NCBI RefSeq assembly: GCF_014205015.1
Contig: NZ_JACHMO010000001.1
Location: 9,548,001 to 9,612,000, forward strand
Direction of reading: 5' to 3'
DNA length: 64,000 nt
Source of the DNA: Saccharothrix ecbatanensis
Lineage (GTDB): Bacteria > Actinomycetota > Actinomycetes > Mycobacteriales > Pseudonocardiaceae
Of the stretch, positions 54,114 to 63,594 are shown one piece after another. Position 1 is the stretch's first letter. Each line of letters begins with the position of its first letter. A program made the position numbers and the translations under genes. The notes beneath the pieces were generated by a model, which was not told where the DNA came from, searched no databases, and saw only the letters and a list, made by a program, of their open reading frames with translations.

Positions 54114-54754
54114 CCACGACAAGACTGAAGGCGACCGACACCGGGCCCGCCTTGCGACTGCTGTCGCTGGGTGCCGGAGTGCAAAGCACGACCGTGCTGT
54201 TGCTGGCGTGCGAGGGCGAGATACCGCGTTTCGACGTCGCCCTTTTCGCCGACACCGGCTGGGAGCCGCGCGCCGTTCACGCGAACCTCGACCGCCTGGC
54301 GGCGCACGCAGAGAGACACGGGATCCCGGTGCGTCAGGTCTCGGCCGGAAACATCCGCGCCGACGCCCTCGATCCCCGCCACCGCTTCGTGTCCATGCCC
54401 CTACACACCCTCAACCTCGACGGGACGCGAGGGCTCGCGAGGAGGCAATGTACTGCGGAGTACAAGATCACCCCGCTGAAGAAGGCCGCGCCGGAGCTAC
54501 TGGGATATCCGCATCCGCGACGCGTGCCGCGAGGGGTGTACGCCGAGCAGGCCATCGGGATCAGCACCGACGAGTTCACGCGCGCCAAGGACTCCGGGCT
54601 GCTGTTCCTGCGCAACGTCTTCCCGCTGATCGATCTCGGCTTCGACCGGGCACGGTGCATGGAGTTCCTCGCCGAACGAGGCTTCGGGGAGACCGTGAAG
54701 TCAGCATGTGTCGGCTGCCTTATGCGGAATCTGAGCGAGCTACGTTGCTTGCTC

Positions 54755-55081
54755 ATGATCACAGTGCACTGGGAGCGCTATCCCCTGGTGGAGCAGCACC
54801 CCGAAGCTCGGCGGTGGCTGCAATTCACGGCCAACATCGGGCGAGCGTGGAACACGGTGGACGCCTACGGACGAGCGGTAGGCGACCACCTCGCGTTCTG
54901 CTTGACGATCGGTACCACTCCGGAGGCGGCCCGGCCGGACGTCGTTGCGGCATGGATCGGCGACATGCACCAGCGGCCCAACCCGAACGGCGGAGTGGGG
55001 TTGGCCAACTCGACGATCCAGGTGCGGATCGTTGGAGTTCGATCGTTGCTTCAGGACAGCATCACGGGAGGGAAGGCATGA
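54755..55081 (+). pseudogene. tyrosine recombinase N-terminal fragment
   Basis: From ATG 54755 the frame reads HWERYPLVEQHPEARRWLQF and TVDAYGRAVGDHLAFC, then LANSTIQVRIVGVRSL: the SAM-like core-binding domain of Tn554/RIT-type recombinases. It ends at SLLQDSITGGKA with no catalytic domain. It is part of the 910-bp insertion and presumably a relic of the parent element. Confidence 0.65.
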
Positions 55082-55089
55082 GCACGCAA

Positions 55090-55530
55090 CTACTCGTAGA
55101 TCGTTGCAGCCCGCATCGCGTCCTGAACGACCTCCCAACCGTTCCAGGGGACCGGAACACCGCGGTTGGCGTAGTAGCCGTCACAGTCGTCCAGCCAGGC
55201 GGCCAGCGACTCCAGATAGTCCGGAAGCGAGTGGTTCTCCCAGTTCGCGGGCGGACCGTCCGACCAGTCCGCCAGCAACGCCCGCACCGTCGTCGCCAGC
55301 CGATCCTTGTGTCGCGCCGCCGGCGACGATGGGCAACCAGGGACACCGCAATCGTCGTCGGGATCTGCGTCCGGGTCGGCAAAGCCGTGCTCGAACTCGT
55401 AGTGGAAGCACACGTAGTGCATCCGCTCGAACGTCTCGTAGTGGTCCCGGTTCAACCGCACAAGCCGATCACACCGTCGACACATCTGGTCGCTGCTGTC
55501 ATCAGGCACCAGCGGATCATCGCAGGTCAC
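55090..55530 (-). CDS. conserved hypothetical protein inside the insertion
   Basis: A 146-residue protein; GTG 55530 is a guess as the frame is open to 56052. It contains MCRRCDRLVRLNRDHYETFE, then MHYVCFHYEFEHGFADPDAD, CGVPGCP and GPPANWENHSLPDYLESLAA, ending VPVPWNGWEVVQDAMRAATI. This pattern of a CxxC ribbon and acidic/aromatic C-terminal helix is a family I remember as widespread in actinobacteria but uncharacterised. As sole intact gene of the insertion it is either passenger cargo or an element protein. Confidence 0.7.
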   Translation of the reverse strand: MTCDDPLVPDDSSDQMCRRCDRLVRLNRDHYETFERMHYVCFHYEFEHGFADPDADPDDDCGVPGCPSSPAARHKDRLATTVRALLADWSDGPPANWENHSLPDYLESLAAWLDDCDGYYANRGVPVPWNGWEVVQDAMRAATIYE

Positions 55531-55991
55531 GGAATGCTCGTCAGCTCGATTGCCTCCGACCCTCCGCCCAGGAGCACCCGAGGAACGAGGGCGCTCCCCG
55601 ACGATCGTTACCTGATATTCGCAGTAACTTGCCCATTCCACGGCAACGCCGGCTGGCGGTGGGTGCGCGACAACGATCCGGACAGCTGGGTCGAGGCAGT
55701 CGAATTCGACCGCGCCATCCGCCACGGCTACCCGCGCGCCACCACGCAGGGGCAGGAGCTTCGTGGGCAGTACTTCCTGCACCGCTCCTGCCTTCCTCTG
55801 GACCAGGTCGACCTCGACGCGCCTTCTAAGTCCAAGAGTAAGAAGCACCTGCGGCTGATCACCTCCGAGTCGGCAGACATGGCAGTGGACAGCGTGGAAG
55901 AGGACGGCGACCCCGATGGATGCTCGCCGTGGTCGTGTCGGTCCGGGGAGCCGGTCACCACCGTGGATCACGGATACCGCGGGCGTGCGGC

Positions 55992-57008
55992 ATGAGCACC
56001 ACGAACACATCACCGCCGCAGTTTGTGTCGGCAGTGCGGAGCTGGTGGGCACGAGTAGGGGACTCGTGGCACACGGGGGCCGCCGCCGCGGCAGCGATGA
56101 TCGGATATCTGCTCTCGGTCGTCGTCGCCAACATCGCCTCGGTGTACTGGTCGCCGCTTGTCGTCGGTGGACTGATCGTTCCGTCGGGCACGGTGTTCGC
56201 GGGAACGAGCCTGACGGCGCGCGACCTCGTCCACGACTGGCTCGGTGCCCGAAGAATGGCCGTAGCCATCGCAGCCGGAGTGGGATTGTCAGCCGTGTTG
56301 GCTTCCCCGCAGATCGCGGTTGCCAGTGTCGTCGCGTTCACCGCGTCGGAAATCGTGGACGCGCTGATCTACACGAGGCTGCGCCACCGCTCCCGGCTGG
56401 GAGCTGTCGCGGTATCTAACACGGGCGGGCTCATGGTCGACAGCGCCCTGTTCGTGCCGTTGGCCTTCGGCAGCGTCACGGCCGTGCCCGGACAGCTCGT
56501 CGGCAAAGCGGTCGCCGCCGATTACCACCGCTGTGCCGACATGTACGAAGAACGCGGCATCGACCTGGGCGCGCTTCCGTTGGTCGGCGTGGGAAGTGTG
56601 TGCCGCCGCCAGCACACCGTCGAGGTCGAACGCATCGTCCGCTCGTTGGCCGCCCGCGGCTACAAGCTCCACGCTTTCGGTGCCAAGGTGCTCGGCCTCG
56701 CCCGGTACGCAGACGCCATCGCCTCCAGTGACTCGGCGTCCTGGAGTCTGAGAGGGCGGCACGTTCCCGGCTGCACCTCCACCCACCGCAGCGAGTCCAA
56801 CTGTCTGAGGTTCGCCCTGGCCTGGCACGACGCCTTGACCCGGCAACTGCGCACCACCCAACCGGTCCATGCGCACGCGGTCACTGCCCACCACACGTCC
56901 ACCCGCCCGATCTCGACCGGACCGAACACCCACGCACGAAGCAGCTCCCGCCCGACCCGCGATCCAGCCGACCGCCGTCCATCCCGCCGCCGGGCGGAGG
57001 CACGATGA
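55992..57008 (+). CDS. VUT (YhhQ-like) transporter fused to the C-terminal half of a DpdA-type transglycosylase
   Basis: A 338-residue chimera starting at ATG 55992, overlapping the PP-loop stop. Residues about 20-170 are a queuosine-precursor-transporter-like VUT domain with five or six helices and the signature VPSGTVFAGTSLTARDLVHD. From about 178, ADYHRCADMYEERGIDLGAL, PLVGVGSVCRRQHTVEVERI, LHAFGAKVLGL and DSASWSLRGRHVPGC follow the second half of the DUF7221/DpdA-like guanine transglycosylases. The first half of that barrel (with the DSGGF and PQDW-type active-site segments) is absent, replaced by the transporter. The last 60 residues are low-complexity. Either an internal-deletion chimera or a genuine fusion; it overlaps the excisionase gene by ATGA. 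Confidence 0.75.
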   Translation: MSTTNTSPPQFVSAVRSWWARVGDSWHTGAAAAAAMIGYLLSVVVANIASVYWSPLVVGGLIVPSGTVFAGTSLTARDLVHDWLGARRMAVAIAAGVGLSAVLASPQIAVASVVAFTASEIVDALIYTRLRHRSRLGAVAVSNTGGLMVDSALFVPLAFGSVTAVPGQLVGKAVAADYHRCADMYEERGIDLGALPLVGVGSVCRRQHTVEVERIVRSLAARGYKLHAFGAKVLGLARYADAIASSDSASWSLRGRHVPGCTSTHRSESNCLRFALAWHDALTRQLRTTQPVHAHAVTAHHTSTRPISTGPNTHARSSSRPTRDPADRRPSRRRAEAR

Positions 57009-57280
57009 CCACCCGTCGCCCTACACCCACGCCGCCCGGCCACCACCAGGAGCCGTCCACACCACCGGTGTCGGCGCCTCGGCTCTACACACCGGCCCAG
57101 GCCGCTGAACTCCTTGCCGTGCGCGAGTCCTGGCTGCGACGCAAAGCCGGACAACGTGCCATCCCCTGCACCTTCCTCGGCAAGCACCTGCGCTTCTCGG
57201 CCGCCAACCTGCGCGACATCGCCGACTCCGGCAACTGCACACCCCCGACGGTCCACAGTCGTCCTCGCCGAACACGCTGA
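57005..57280 (+). CDS. xis: excisionase-type MerR-like HTH protein
   Basis: A 91-residue protein; residues 25-75 show LYTPAQAAELLAVRESWLRR, KAGQRAIPCTFLGKHLRFS, the HTH_17 excisionase fold. It lies 111 bp ahead of the integrase gene, the classic Xis-Int order in actinomycete integrative elements, and directs excision. ATG overlaps the previous stop. Confidence 0.85.
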   Translation: MTTRRPTPTPPGHHQEPSTPPVSAPRLYTPAQAAELLAVRESWLRRKAGQRAIPCTFLGKHLRFSAANLRDIADSGNCTPPTVHSRPRRTR

Positions 57281-57391
57281 CACCAAAGAACTTCCCCGAC
57301 ACCTATTGCCCTTTACCGCCAATAGAGCGTCCATGGGCGTGTCACACCAACGCCCGTCAACAGCTCCGAACACCCCTCACCGGGAGGCACG

Positions 57392-58564
57392 ATGGCCTGG
57401 TCCGAACAACACGGCAAGACCTGGCGGGTGCGCTACCTCAAAGACGACGGCACTCTTGGATCGGTCACCGGATTCCCCAACAAGTCATCGGCCGACAACT
57501 ACGCCGACACCCTCGAAACCGACCAACGTCGGGGCACCTGGATCGACCCGGCGGCAGGTCGGATCGCAGTGGCGGAGTGGGCCGACGACTGGCTCGACGC
57601 CCTTGACCTGTCCCGCGCCACCGAGGCCCAGTACCGCAGCCTGGTGACCAACCACATCCTGCCCCGCTGGGGCGAGACTTCCCTGGCCGACATCACCGGT
57701 CTGGCCGTCGCCGCCTGGCGCAAGCAACTATCCGCCGGCTACGCGCCTGCCACCATCACCACGATCGTCAAAGTGCTGTCGATGATGCTGGCCGACGCCG
57801 CCGACGACAAACTTATCCCCGCCAACCCCATCCGCCCCCGCCGACGGGGCAAACGCCATCGCGCGAAATCCCGCGAGCGCATCTGGGCCACCCACCAACA
57901 AGCCCTGCGCGTCGCTGACAACGCCGCCGCCCTCGTCGGCCCCTGGGCAGGCATCCTCATGATCACCGCCGCGTGGACCGGAGCCCGCTGGGGCGAACTG
58001 ACCGGTCTGCAACGCCACAACACCCACCTCGACGACAGCCGCATCGTCATCGACCCCGACATCGGCGCACTGCACGAGATCAACGGCCACTTCGAGCTCG
58101 GCCCGCCCAAGACCGCCGAATCCGCCCGCACCATCACCCTCCCGCCCTTCCTGATCCCGCTGCTGCGCCGACACCTCGACAGCCACGACCACCCCCACGT
58201 GTTCGTCACCGCAGAAGGCGAGTACCTGCGCCGGTCCAACTTCTCCCGCCGGGCCATGCGCCCCGCCGCCGACGGTAACCTCAAGCGCACCGCCCCGCCC
58301 GTGCGAATCGAGCCCGTCCAACCAGGACTGACATTCCACGGCTTCCGGCACAGCCACAAAACTTGGATGATCGCCGACGGCGTCCCCGAGATCGCCCAAG
58401 CCGCACGCCTCGGGCACACCCTCGAAGACAAGATGCAAAAGGTCTACTCCCACATCGCCGCCGAAGTCGAACACCGACTTCTCAACGGTCTGCAAGACCG
58501 CTGGGACAAGGCCGCCGCCGACTCGACCAGGCCGGAACCACAAACCCGCTGGCGACGCCTCTAA
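57392..58564 (+). CDS. int: phage-type tyrosine integrase
   Basis: A 390-residue integrase. N-terminal AP2-like region (WRVRYLKDDGTLGSVTGFPN), core-binding domain (AQYRSLVTNHILPRWGETSL), and a full catalytic set: AWTGARWGELTGLQRHN (Arg), HGFRHSHKTWMIADG (HxxR), LGHTLEDKMQKVYSHI (His, Tyr). GGAGGCACG lies upstream of ATG 57392. With the adjacent excisionase it would mark one end of an integrated element; the matching attachment site should be within a few hundred bases, but I see no tRNA gene here. Confidence 0.9.
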   Translation: MAWSEQHGKTWRVRYLKDDGTLGSVTGFPNKSSADNYADTLETDQRRGTWIDPAAGRIAVAEWADDWLDALDLSRATEAQYRSLVTNHILPRWGETSLADITGLAVAAWRKQLSAGYAPATITTIVKVLSMMLADAADDKLIPANPIRPRRRGKRHRAKSRERIWATHQQALRVADNAAALVGPWAGILMITAAWTGARWGELTGLQRHNTHLDDSRIVIDPDIGALHEINGHFELGPPKTAESARTITLPPFLIPLLRRHLDSHDHPHVFVTAEGEYLRRSNFSRRAMRPAADGNLKRTAPPVRIEPVQPGLTFHGFRHSHKTWMIADGVPEIAQAARLGHTLEDKMQKVYSHIAAEVEHRLLNGLQDRWDKAAADSTRPEPQTRWRRL

Positions 58565-58619
58565 CCACCGCCGTACGGCAGCTCAAGCGGCGGCGTCGAG
58601 CTCGACTGGACAGGGCCTT

Positions 58620-59345
58620 CTAGGCGGAACGTTGTTCTTCAGGCAGCAGAGCTGAGTGGCGTTCACGCACTCGGGCGACGGCTTCCTCTTGGCTGATGTC
58701 GTAGCGCAGTTGCTCCCGATAGAACTCCAGGCGTTTGGCCGCATCGTCGAGCAGTTGGCCCCACTGGGTCACGTGGATGTCGTAGTCGCCTTGTTTGGTG
58801 ACGTGACCCCACTCGCGGTCGGTCTGGTTGACGTCGTCCTCGATCTCCTCTGAGATCGAGGCGCCAACCAGCCAGAAGGTCCCACTTGGCCCGCCCCGTC
58901 GCCGCGTTCTTGCTCAGCGCTCGCGCGTAGCTCCGCACCTGGCGCAGTTCCTTGTCACCCAGTGCGACACTCGGGCGCTTCAACTCGGATCACCAGTCGG
59001 TGCTGGAGTCCGGGGGTGTGGATTGTTCTTTGGAGTACCAGGTCCAGTCGGCCGGTCCGGCCGTTGTCACGGAGAACCTGACCTCCTGACGCGATGAGAT
59101 CCGCTTCGAGCAGTGCGTCGTCGGCGAGGACATCACGAAGAACGGTGGTCAGGCCGGGTTCACTGCGGCTGAGCCGCCACTCTTCGCCGAACAGCCATGC
59201 GTTGTCCTTGACCAACGGGTGAAGCTGGTCGACCTCGCGCATCCGCCTGCGCATGTCGTTGCCGTAGATGGCCTGTCGCAGCGCCAGGATGAGGTCGACC
59301 CGTCGGGTGAGGCTCTGGCGCACTTCCGGTGGTGGCGCGGTGGAC
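58620..59345 (-). pseudogene. C-terminal part of a GHKL-ATPase/PD-(D/E)XK-type protein, frameshifted
   Basis: Three minus-strand frames join into one protein tail: MREVDQLHPLVKDNAWLFGE, SEPGLTTVLRDVLADDALLE, GRLDLVLQRTIHTPGLQHRL (59323-58990), then ELKRPSVALGDKELRQVRSY after a one-base insertion near 58986, then SEEIEDDVNQTDREWGHVTK and LEFYREQLRYDISQEEAVAR to a stop at 58620. The LD...ELK pattern is a PD-(D/E)XK nuclease core, of the kind attached to large GHKL-type ATPases and Shedu-like defence proteins. The N-terminal part is gone at the ISL3 element. Confidence 0.65.
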
Positions 59346-59386
59346 CCCCAGGCCGTGACAGGGGCCGAGGGTTGTCATGATCATTT

Positions 59387-60906
59387 GTGGCTCAGATGGC
59401 GATGCTGGTCGGTGTGGTGTTCTCGGGGCTTTCGGCGCTGGTGGTCGAGGGCGTCGAGGACGCCGGTGCTGTGATCAAGGTGCGGGCGTCGACCAGGGGC
59501 GAGGAGGTGGCGTGTCCTTCGTGCGGAACGCCGACGGGCCGCGTTCATGCCTTCCACGAGAGAGTTCCCGCGGATGTGCCGGTCGACGGACGCCGGGTGC
59601 TGGTGAGGTTGCGGATACGTCGGATGCGTTGTCCCGTACAGGAATGCGCGCGCCGGACGTTCCGGGAACAGGTACCCGGTTTGATCGAGCGATACCGGCG
59701 ACGCACCGTCCGACTCGATGATCAGCTCCGCGGTGTCGTGCGCGAGCTGGCCGGCAGGGCCTCCGCCCGGCTGCTGCCGACGCTGGGGATCGCGGTCGGG
59801 CGGGACACCGCGGTGCGGGTCCTGCTGGGCATCCCGTTACCGGATCGAGCGGTGCCGCGGGTACTGGGGATCGACGATTTCGCCCTGCGTCGGTGTCACG
59901 ACTACGCCACCGTGGCGATCGACGCCGACACCGGCGCCCGGATCGACGTGCTGTCCGGACGTGGTGCCGCGGTGGTGGCCGGATGGCTGCGGGCGCATCC
60001 TGGAGTCGAGGTGGTGTGCCGGGACGGTTCGGCCGCCTACGCGCAGGCGGTACGGGACGCGCTGCCGGACGCGGTCCAGGTCGCCGACCGGTGGCATCTG
60101 TGGCACGGCCTGTGCGACGCCGCTGGCAGGGAGGTAGCGGCCCACAGCGCGTGCTGGGCCTCGGCCACAGGACTGCGCCAGGGGAAACTCGCCGAGACCA
60201 CGCTTCAACGGTGGCAGCAGATCCATGCCCTGCGCGACGCCGGGGTCGGACTGTTGGACTGCTCGCGCCGCCTGGGTCTGGCGATGAACACGGTCAAGCG
60301 CTACGCCCGCGCGGCCACACCGCAGCGCATCCAGCGGGTCCCCAAGTACCGGGCCGGCATGGTCGACCCGTACCGGGATCACCTCCGCGCCCGTCGTGAG
60401 CAGGAGCCCGGTGTGGGCGCCACCGAGCTGTTGAACGAAATCCGCGCCCTGGGCTACGACGGCAGCCAGAACCTCCTCGTGCGGTACCTGAACCAGGGAC
60501 GGCACCTCGACGACCATCCGCACCTGTCGTCACGTCGGGCCGCCCGCTTGCTGCTGACCCGACCGGAGGATCTCACCGGACGGCAACGTGAACGGCTCGA
60601 CGCCCTGACCGCGGCCTGCCCGGAGATGACGGCACTGGCAAGCGTTGTGCGTTCCTTCGCCACCTTGCTCCTACCCCACAAGAACAATGTGGCTCGGTTG
60701 GCGGCATGGACCAACGCGGCGCGCGCAGCGGATCTACCCCACGTGCACTCTTTCGTCCGGGGTTCGACCAGGACCTCGACGCCGTCACCGCCGCGATCAC
60801 CCTCGACCACCACAACGGACGCACCGAAGGCGTGAACACCAAGACGAAGCTGATCAAGCGCCAGATGTACGGACGAGCCAGCTTCGACCTTCTACCTGTT
60901 GACTGA
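59387..60906 (+). pseudogene. ISL3-family transposase, frameshifted and cut at the 3' end
   Basis: Start GTG 59387. The product has the ISL3 zinc region VACPSCGTPTGRVHAFHERV, IRRMRCPVQECARRTF, and the DDE core VLGIDDFALRRCHDYATVAI and VCRDGSAAYAQAVRDALPDA, VADRWHLWHGL. At about 60765 the frame changes from HVHSFVRG to FDQDLDAVTAAITLDHHNGR, then TEGVNTKTKLIKRQMYGRAS. The family's terminal ...LLRHRILL is replaced by LLPVD at the edge of the following recombinase element, so the IS lacks its right end. Confidence 0.85.
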
Positions 60907-60944
60907 ACTAAGATCCGAGATAACCCCAAGTCAGAGGCGGTTTC

Positions 60945-62195
60945 ATGGGTCTGATAGTTATTCCGCCCATGGATCAGGCGAAGGAGCCATTGCGGGATTT
61001 GGTGGCCATGGTCGTGCCCCAGGTGGGCCGTCTCGCCGAGACGGGCGACGTGTGCGACCCGTATCGGCTCGTCGATGGGGACGAGGCCGTGGTCGAGGCG
61101 GTCACGGAGTACTTCCGGGATCTGCAGGCGGCGGGCCGGTCGACGGCGACGTTGCGTTCCTATGGGCTGGATCTGTTGCGCTGGTTCAGGTTCTTGTGGG
61201 CGATCGGCATCCCTTGGAACCGGGCGACGCGGATTGAGGCTCGGGATTTCTGCCGTTGGATGCTGGTGGCCGGTAAGCCGCACCGGCCACACTGGCGCCG
61301 CCAAGGCGAGCCAATGGAGAAATGGTCCTTTGTGGAGGCTTATGCGCCGTCGGTGCGGGCGCACTGCGAGACGGTGCTGCGCTGCTTCTATGACTTCCAC
61401 CTGGGAATCGATGACGGCCCGATCCTGATCAACCCGTTCCCGCTGAACCGGTCGCGGCGTGGCGGCCGGGCGAATGCGCACCATAACCCGATGGAGCCGT
61501 TTTCCAACGAGCGGACCGGGCTCTACCGTCCGCGGGTCCCCAAGCGGATCCCGCGCTCGATCCCGGATGAGGAGTTCAACGAGATCTTCGCTCGGCTGCC
61601 GTCGCACCGGGACCGGGCACTGGTGGCGTTCTACGTCTCCACCGGAGCCAGGGCGTCGGAACTGCTGTCGACAACACAGGGCGGGGTCGACCCGGGACGA
61701 CAGCTGATTTCGGTGGTCCGCAAGGGAACCGGCGAGGTCCAGGAGCTTCCGGCCTCCACCGACGCGTTCGTGTGGTTGCGGCTCTACCAGGTCCAGATGG
61801 ACGGCCTGATCCCCAAGGGACGTCGGCTGCCGCTGTGGTGGACGCTGCGCCGACCGTTGCGCCCGTTGACCTACCATGCGGCGCACCGCATGTTCGAGCG
61901 GGTGAACGATCAAGCGGGGACGGCGGCGACGCTGCACGCGCTGCGGCATACCGCGGCCTATCGGATGGCCGAGGATCCACGGCTGCCGTTGACCGACGTG
62001 CAGTTCGTTCTGGGGCACGCTCAGCTGACGACCACGCAGATTTACCTGACGCCCCGCAAGGAGGACGTGATCCGCAGGGTGCTGGCCCACCACGCCGAGC
62101 AGACCCGGCAGGCGGCCGCACGCACGCTTCCGGCTCCCGCGCCGGGTTACCGGCCGGAGTCCTTGAACGTGCTGTTCGGCGCGAGTACGTCATGA
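60945..62195 (+). CDS. Tn554 TnpA-like tyrosine recombinase
   Basis: A 416-residue recombinase with the long N-terminal region typical of Tn554-type TnpA (TEYFRDLQAAGRSTATLRSY, GLDLLRWFRFLWAIGIPWNR). Catalytic residues: VSTGARASELLSTTQGGVDP (Arg), TLHALRHTAAYRMAEDPRL (HxxR), LGHAQLTTTQIYLTPRK (His, Tyr). ATG 60945; an ATG at 60969 is also possible. Its stop overlaps the start of the next recombinase (ATGA), the arrangement of Tn554-like and recombinase-in-trio elements. The element's left end appears to lie at about 60897, inside the ISL3 gene. Confidence 0.88.
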   Translation: MGLIVIPPMDQAKEPLRDLVAMVVPQVGRLAETGDVCDPYRLVDGDEAVVEAVTEYFRDLQAAGRSTATLRSYGLDLLRWFRFLWAIGIPWNRATRIEARDFCRWMLVAGKPHRPHWRRQGEPMEKWSFVEAYAPSVRAHCETVLRCFYDFHLGIDDGPILINPFPLNRSRRGGRANAHHNPMEPFSNERTGLYRPRVPKRIPRSIPDEEFNEIFARLPSHRDRALVAFYVSTGARASELLSTTQGGVDPGRQLISVVRKGTGEVQELPASTDAFVWLRLYQVQMDGLIPKGRRLPLWWTLRRPLRPLTYHAAHRMFERVNDQAGTAATLHALRHTAAYRMAEDPRLPLTDVQFVLGHAQLTTTQIYLTPRKEDVIRRVLAHHAEQTRQAAARTLPAPAPGYRPESLNVLFGASTS

Positions 62196-63594
62196 CCACG
62201 GTCGTGTCTGTCCCGGCGTCGCCGACGCGCTCGGCCGGGCCGAGGCTGGGCGTGAGGCGATGCGCACGAGGTTCCCGCCTCGTCCTGTCGCAGCGACCTG
62301 GCCGACCACGCGCTGCGACCGCCGGACGGCGATCCGGCTGGCCACCGCCGACCCGCTCGTGATCGGCAACCCTGTGGTCCAGGCCAAGCGTGTCCGCGGC
62401 CTGCGGCATCTGCTGGACTGGCTCGCCGACGAGACCGGCGACACCTGGCAGCAGCGGTGGACCAACAGTGGCGCGGAAGCCCTCGGCGCACGATGGCGCC
62501 AGGCACCGATCGCCTGGTTGGAAGCACGGGGCCGTCGATCGGCCTGGTTGCCGTCGGAGCTGTCCTCGGCGCTTCTGGCGCTGATCTTCGCCGATGTGGT
62601 GCGTCCGGCGCTGCGCTGGCTGGTCTCCACACCCTCGATCAAATCCGAACTGGCCAACGGCCTGGCCCTGGACCGTGATCCCAGTGGATTCGCACGGCTG
62701 CGTGAGCACTGCCAGGCACACTCCGGGATCCCTGAGCGGGCGGCACGACTCACCGCGCAACGCGGCGCCGTGATCGTCGCCGCCAAGGGCGGAACCCTCG
62801 CCGACATCACCGTCGGCGATGTGCTGGAGTTGGTGGACACCGAGACCGCGATGTCGGCGGCTTGGCCGCGCGATGTTCCGGCGTTTTATCAGATCCTTCG
62901 TGACCTTGGGTTGCTTGGTGAGCAGGCTCCGTTGCGGTTCCGGCAACTACGCACCGGCGGCCAGCTCACACCCGGGCAACTGGTCGACCGCTACGGGCTC
63001 GCCTGCCGCCCGGTCCGGGACCTGCTCGTCGCCTACCTGCACGAACGGCAGCCCAACCTGGACTACAACAGCCTCAAAGACCTGTCCTACTACCTGGCGC
63101 GGCGATTCTGGAAAGACCTTGAAGTCCACCATCCGGGCATCGACTCGTTGCGCCTGACGCCGGAGGTCGCCACCGCGTGGCGGGAACGGCTGCTGAAGAA
63201 ACAACCTCCAGGCTCAAGCGCCGGCACCGACGTCGGCGAGCCGATCCCCCGGATCGCCTACCGCGAGTGCCTGGTGAAGGTCCGGGCGTTCTATCTCGAT
63301 CTCTCGCAGTGGGCGCTGGAGGATCCAGCCCGCTGGGCACCGTGGGTCGCGCCGTGTCCGGTCGGACGCGATGTTGAGCATCGCAAGTTCAAGCGCCATC
63401 GCAAGGCGCGTATGGATGCCCGCACCCGTGAACGTCTGCCGGTCCTGCCGGTGTTGGTCGCCACGGTCGAGCGGCGGCGAATCGTTGCCGCAGAGCTGCT
63501 GGCCATGGCGCAGGCCGTCGAGCCGGGACAGAGCTTCACCGCCGACGGACATCAACTCACCCGTCTGGGAGCCTGGTCCGGGAAGCTGAGGTGA
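62192..63594 (+). pseudogene. Tn554 TnpB-like recombinase, N-terminal region with frameshifts
   Basis: Starts MTTVVSVPAS at 62192, then the family sequence continues in another frame (VADALGRAEAGREAMRTRFP), a third (SDLADHALRPPDG) and back to the long frame at RLATADPLVIGNPVVQAKRV. From there it is uninterrupted through RGLRHLLDWLADETGDTWQQ to QSFTADGHQLTRLG. The first 60 codons therefore carry two or three frame changes. TnpB continues into the separate frame at 63591. Confidence 0.7.

Larger units (their letters stand above)
54720..55629. mobile_element. 910-bp insertion with TGCC target duplication
   Basis: TGCC at 54716-54719 and 55630-55633 flank the insertion; removing it and one TGCC gives a continuous VGCPFHGN codon run. 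The ends are weakly complementary (TTATGCGGAATC on the left, TTACTGCGAATATC on the right read inward). Inside are an N-terminal recombinase fragment and a complete small gene on the minus strand. No transposase gene is intact, so it is non-autonomous. Confidence 0.82.
54110..55995 (+). pseudogene. PAPS-reductase-like PP-loop protein, split by an insertion
   Basis: The gene is in two pieces, 54110-54719 and 55634-55995. Part one has the PP-loop LRLLSLGAGVQSTTVLLLA, ALFADTGWEPRAVHANLDRL, ARRQCTAEYKITPLKKAAPE and reaches SACVGC. Part two resumes with PFHGNAGWRWVRDNDPDSWV and ELRGQYFLHRSCLPLDQVDL, exactly the missing C-terminus of this actinobacterial family (normally CIGCPFHGN). Joining them at TGC-CCA restores the reading frame. 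The family is an ATP-pyrophosphatase of unknown substrate. Part two still overlaps the next gene by ATGA, so this was once a tight operon with the methyltransferase. Confidence 0.85.

Noticed and set aside
54208..55995. A continuous 595-residue plus-strand protein
   Set aside because: Only its last 120 codons carry real homology (the second part of the PP-loop gene); the rest is a shadow of the recombinase fragment and the minus-strand gene in the insertion.
59345..60896. Precise ends and target duplication for the ISL3 element
   Set aside because: The right end is missing, and I could not find a convincing terminal inverted repeat at about 59345-59386.
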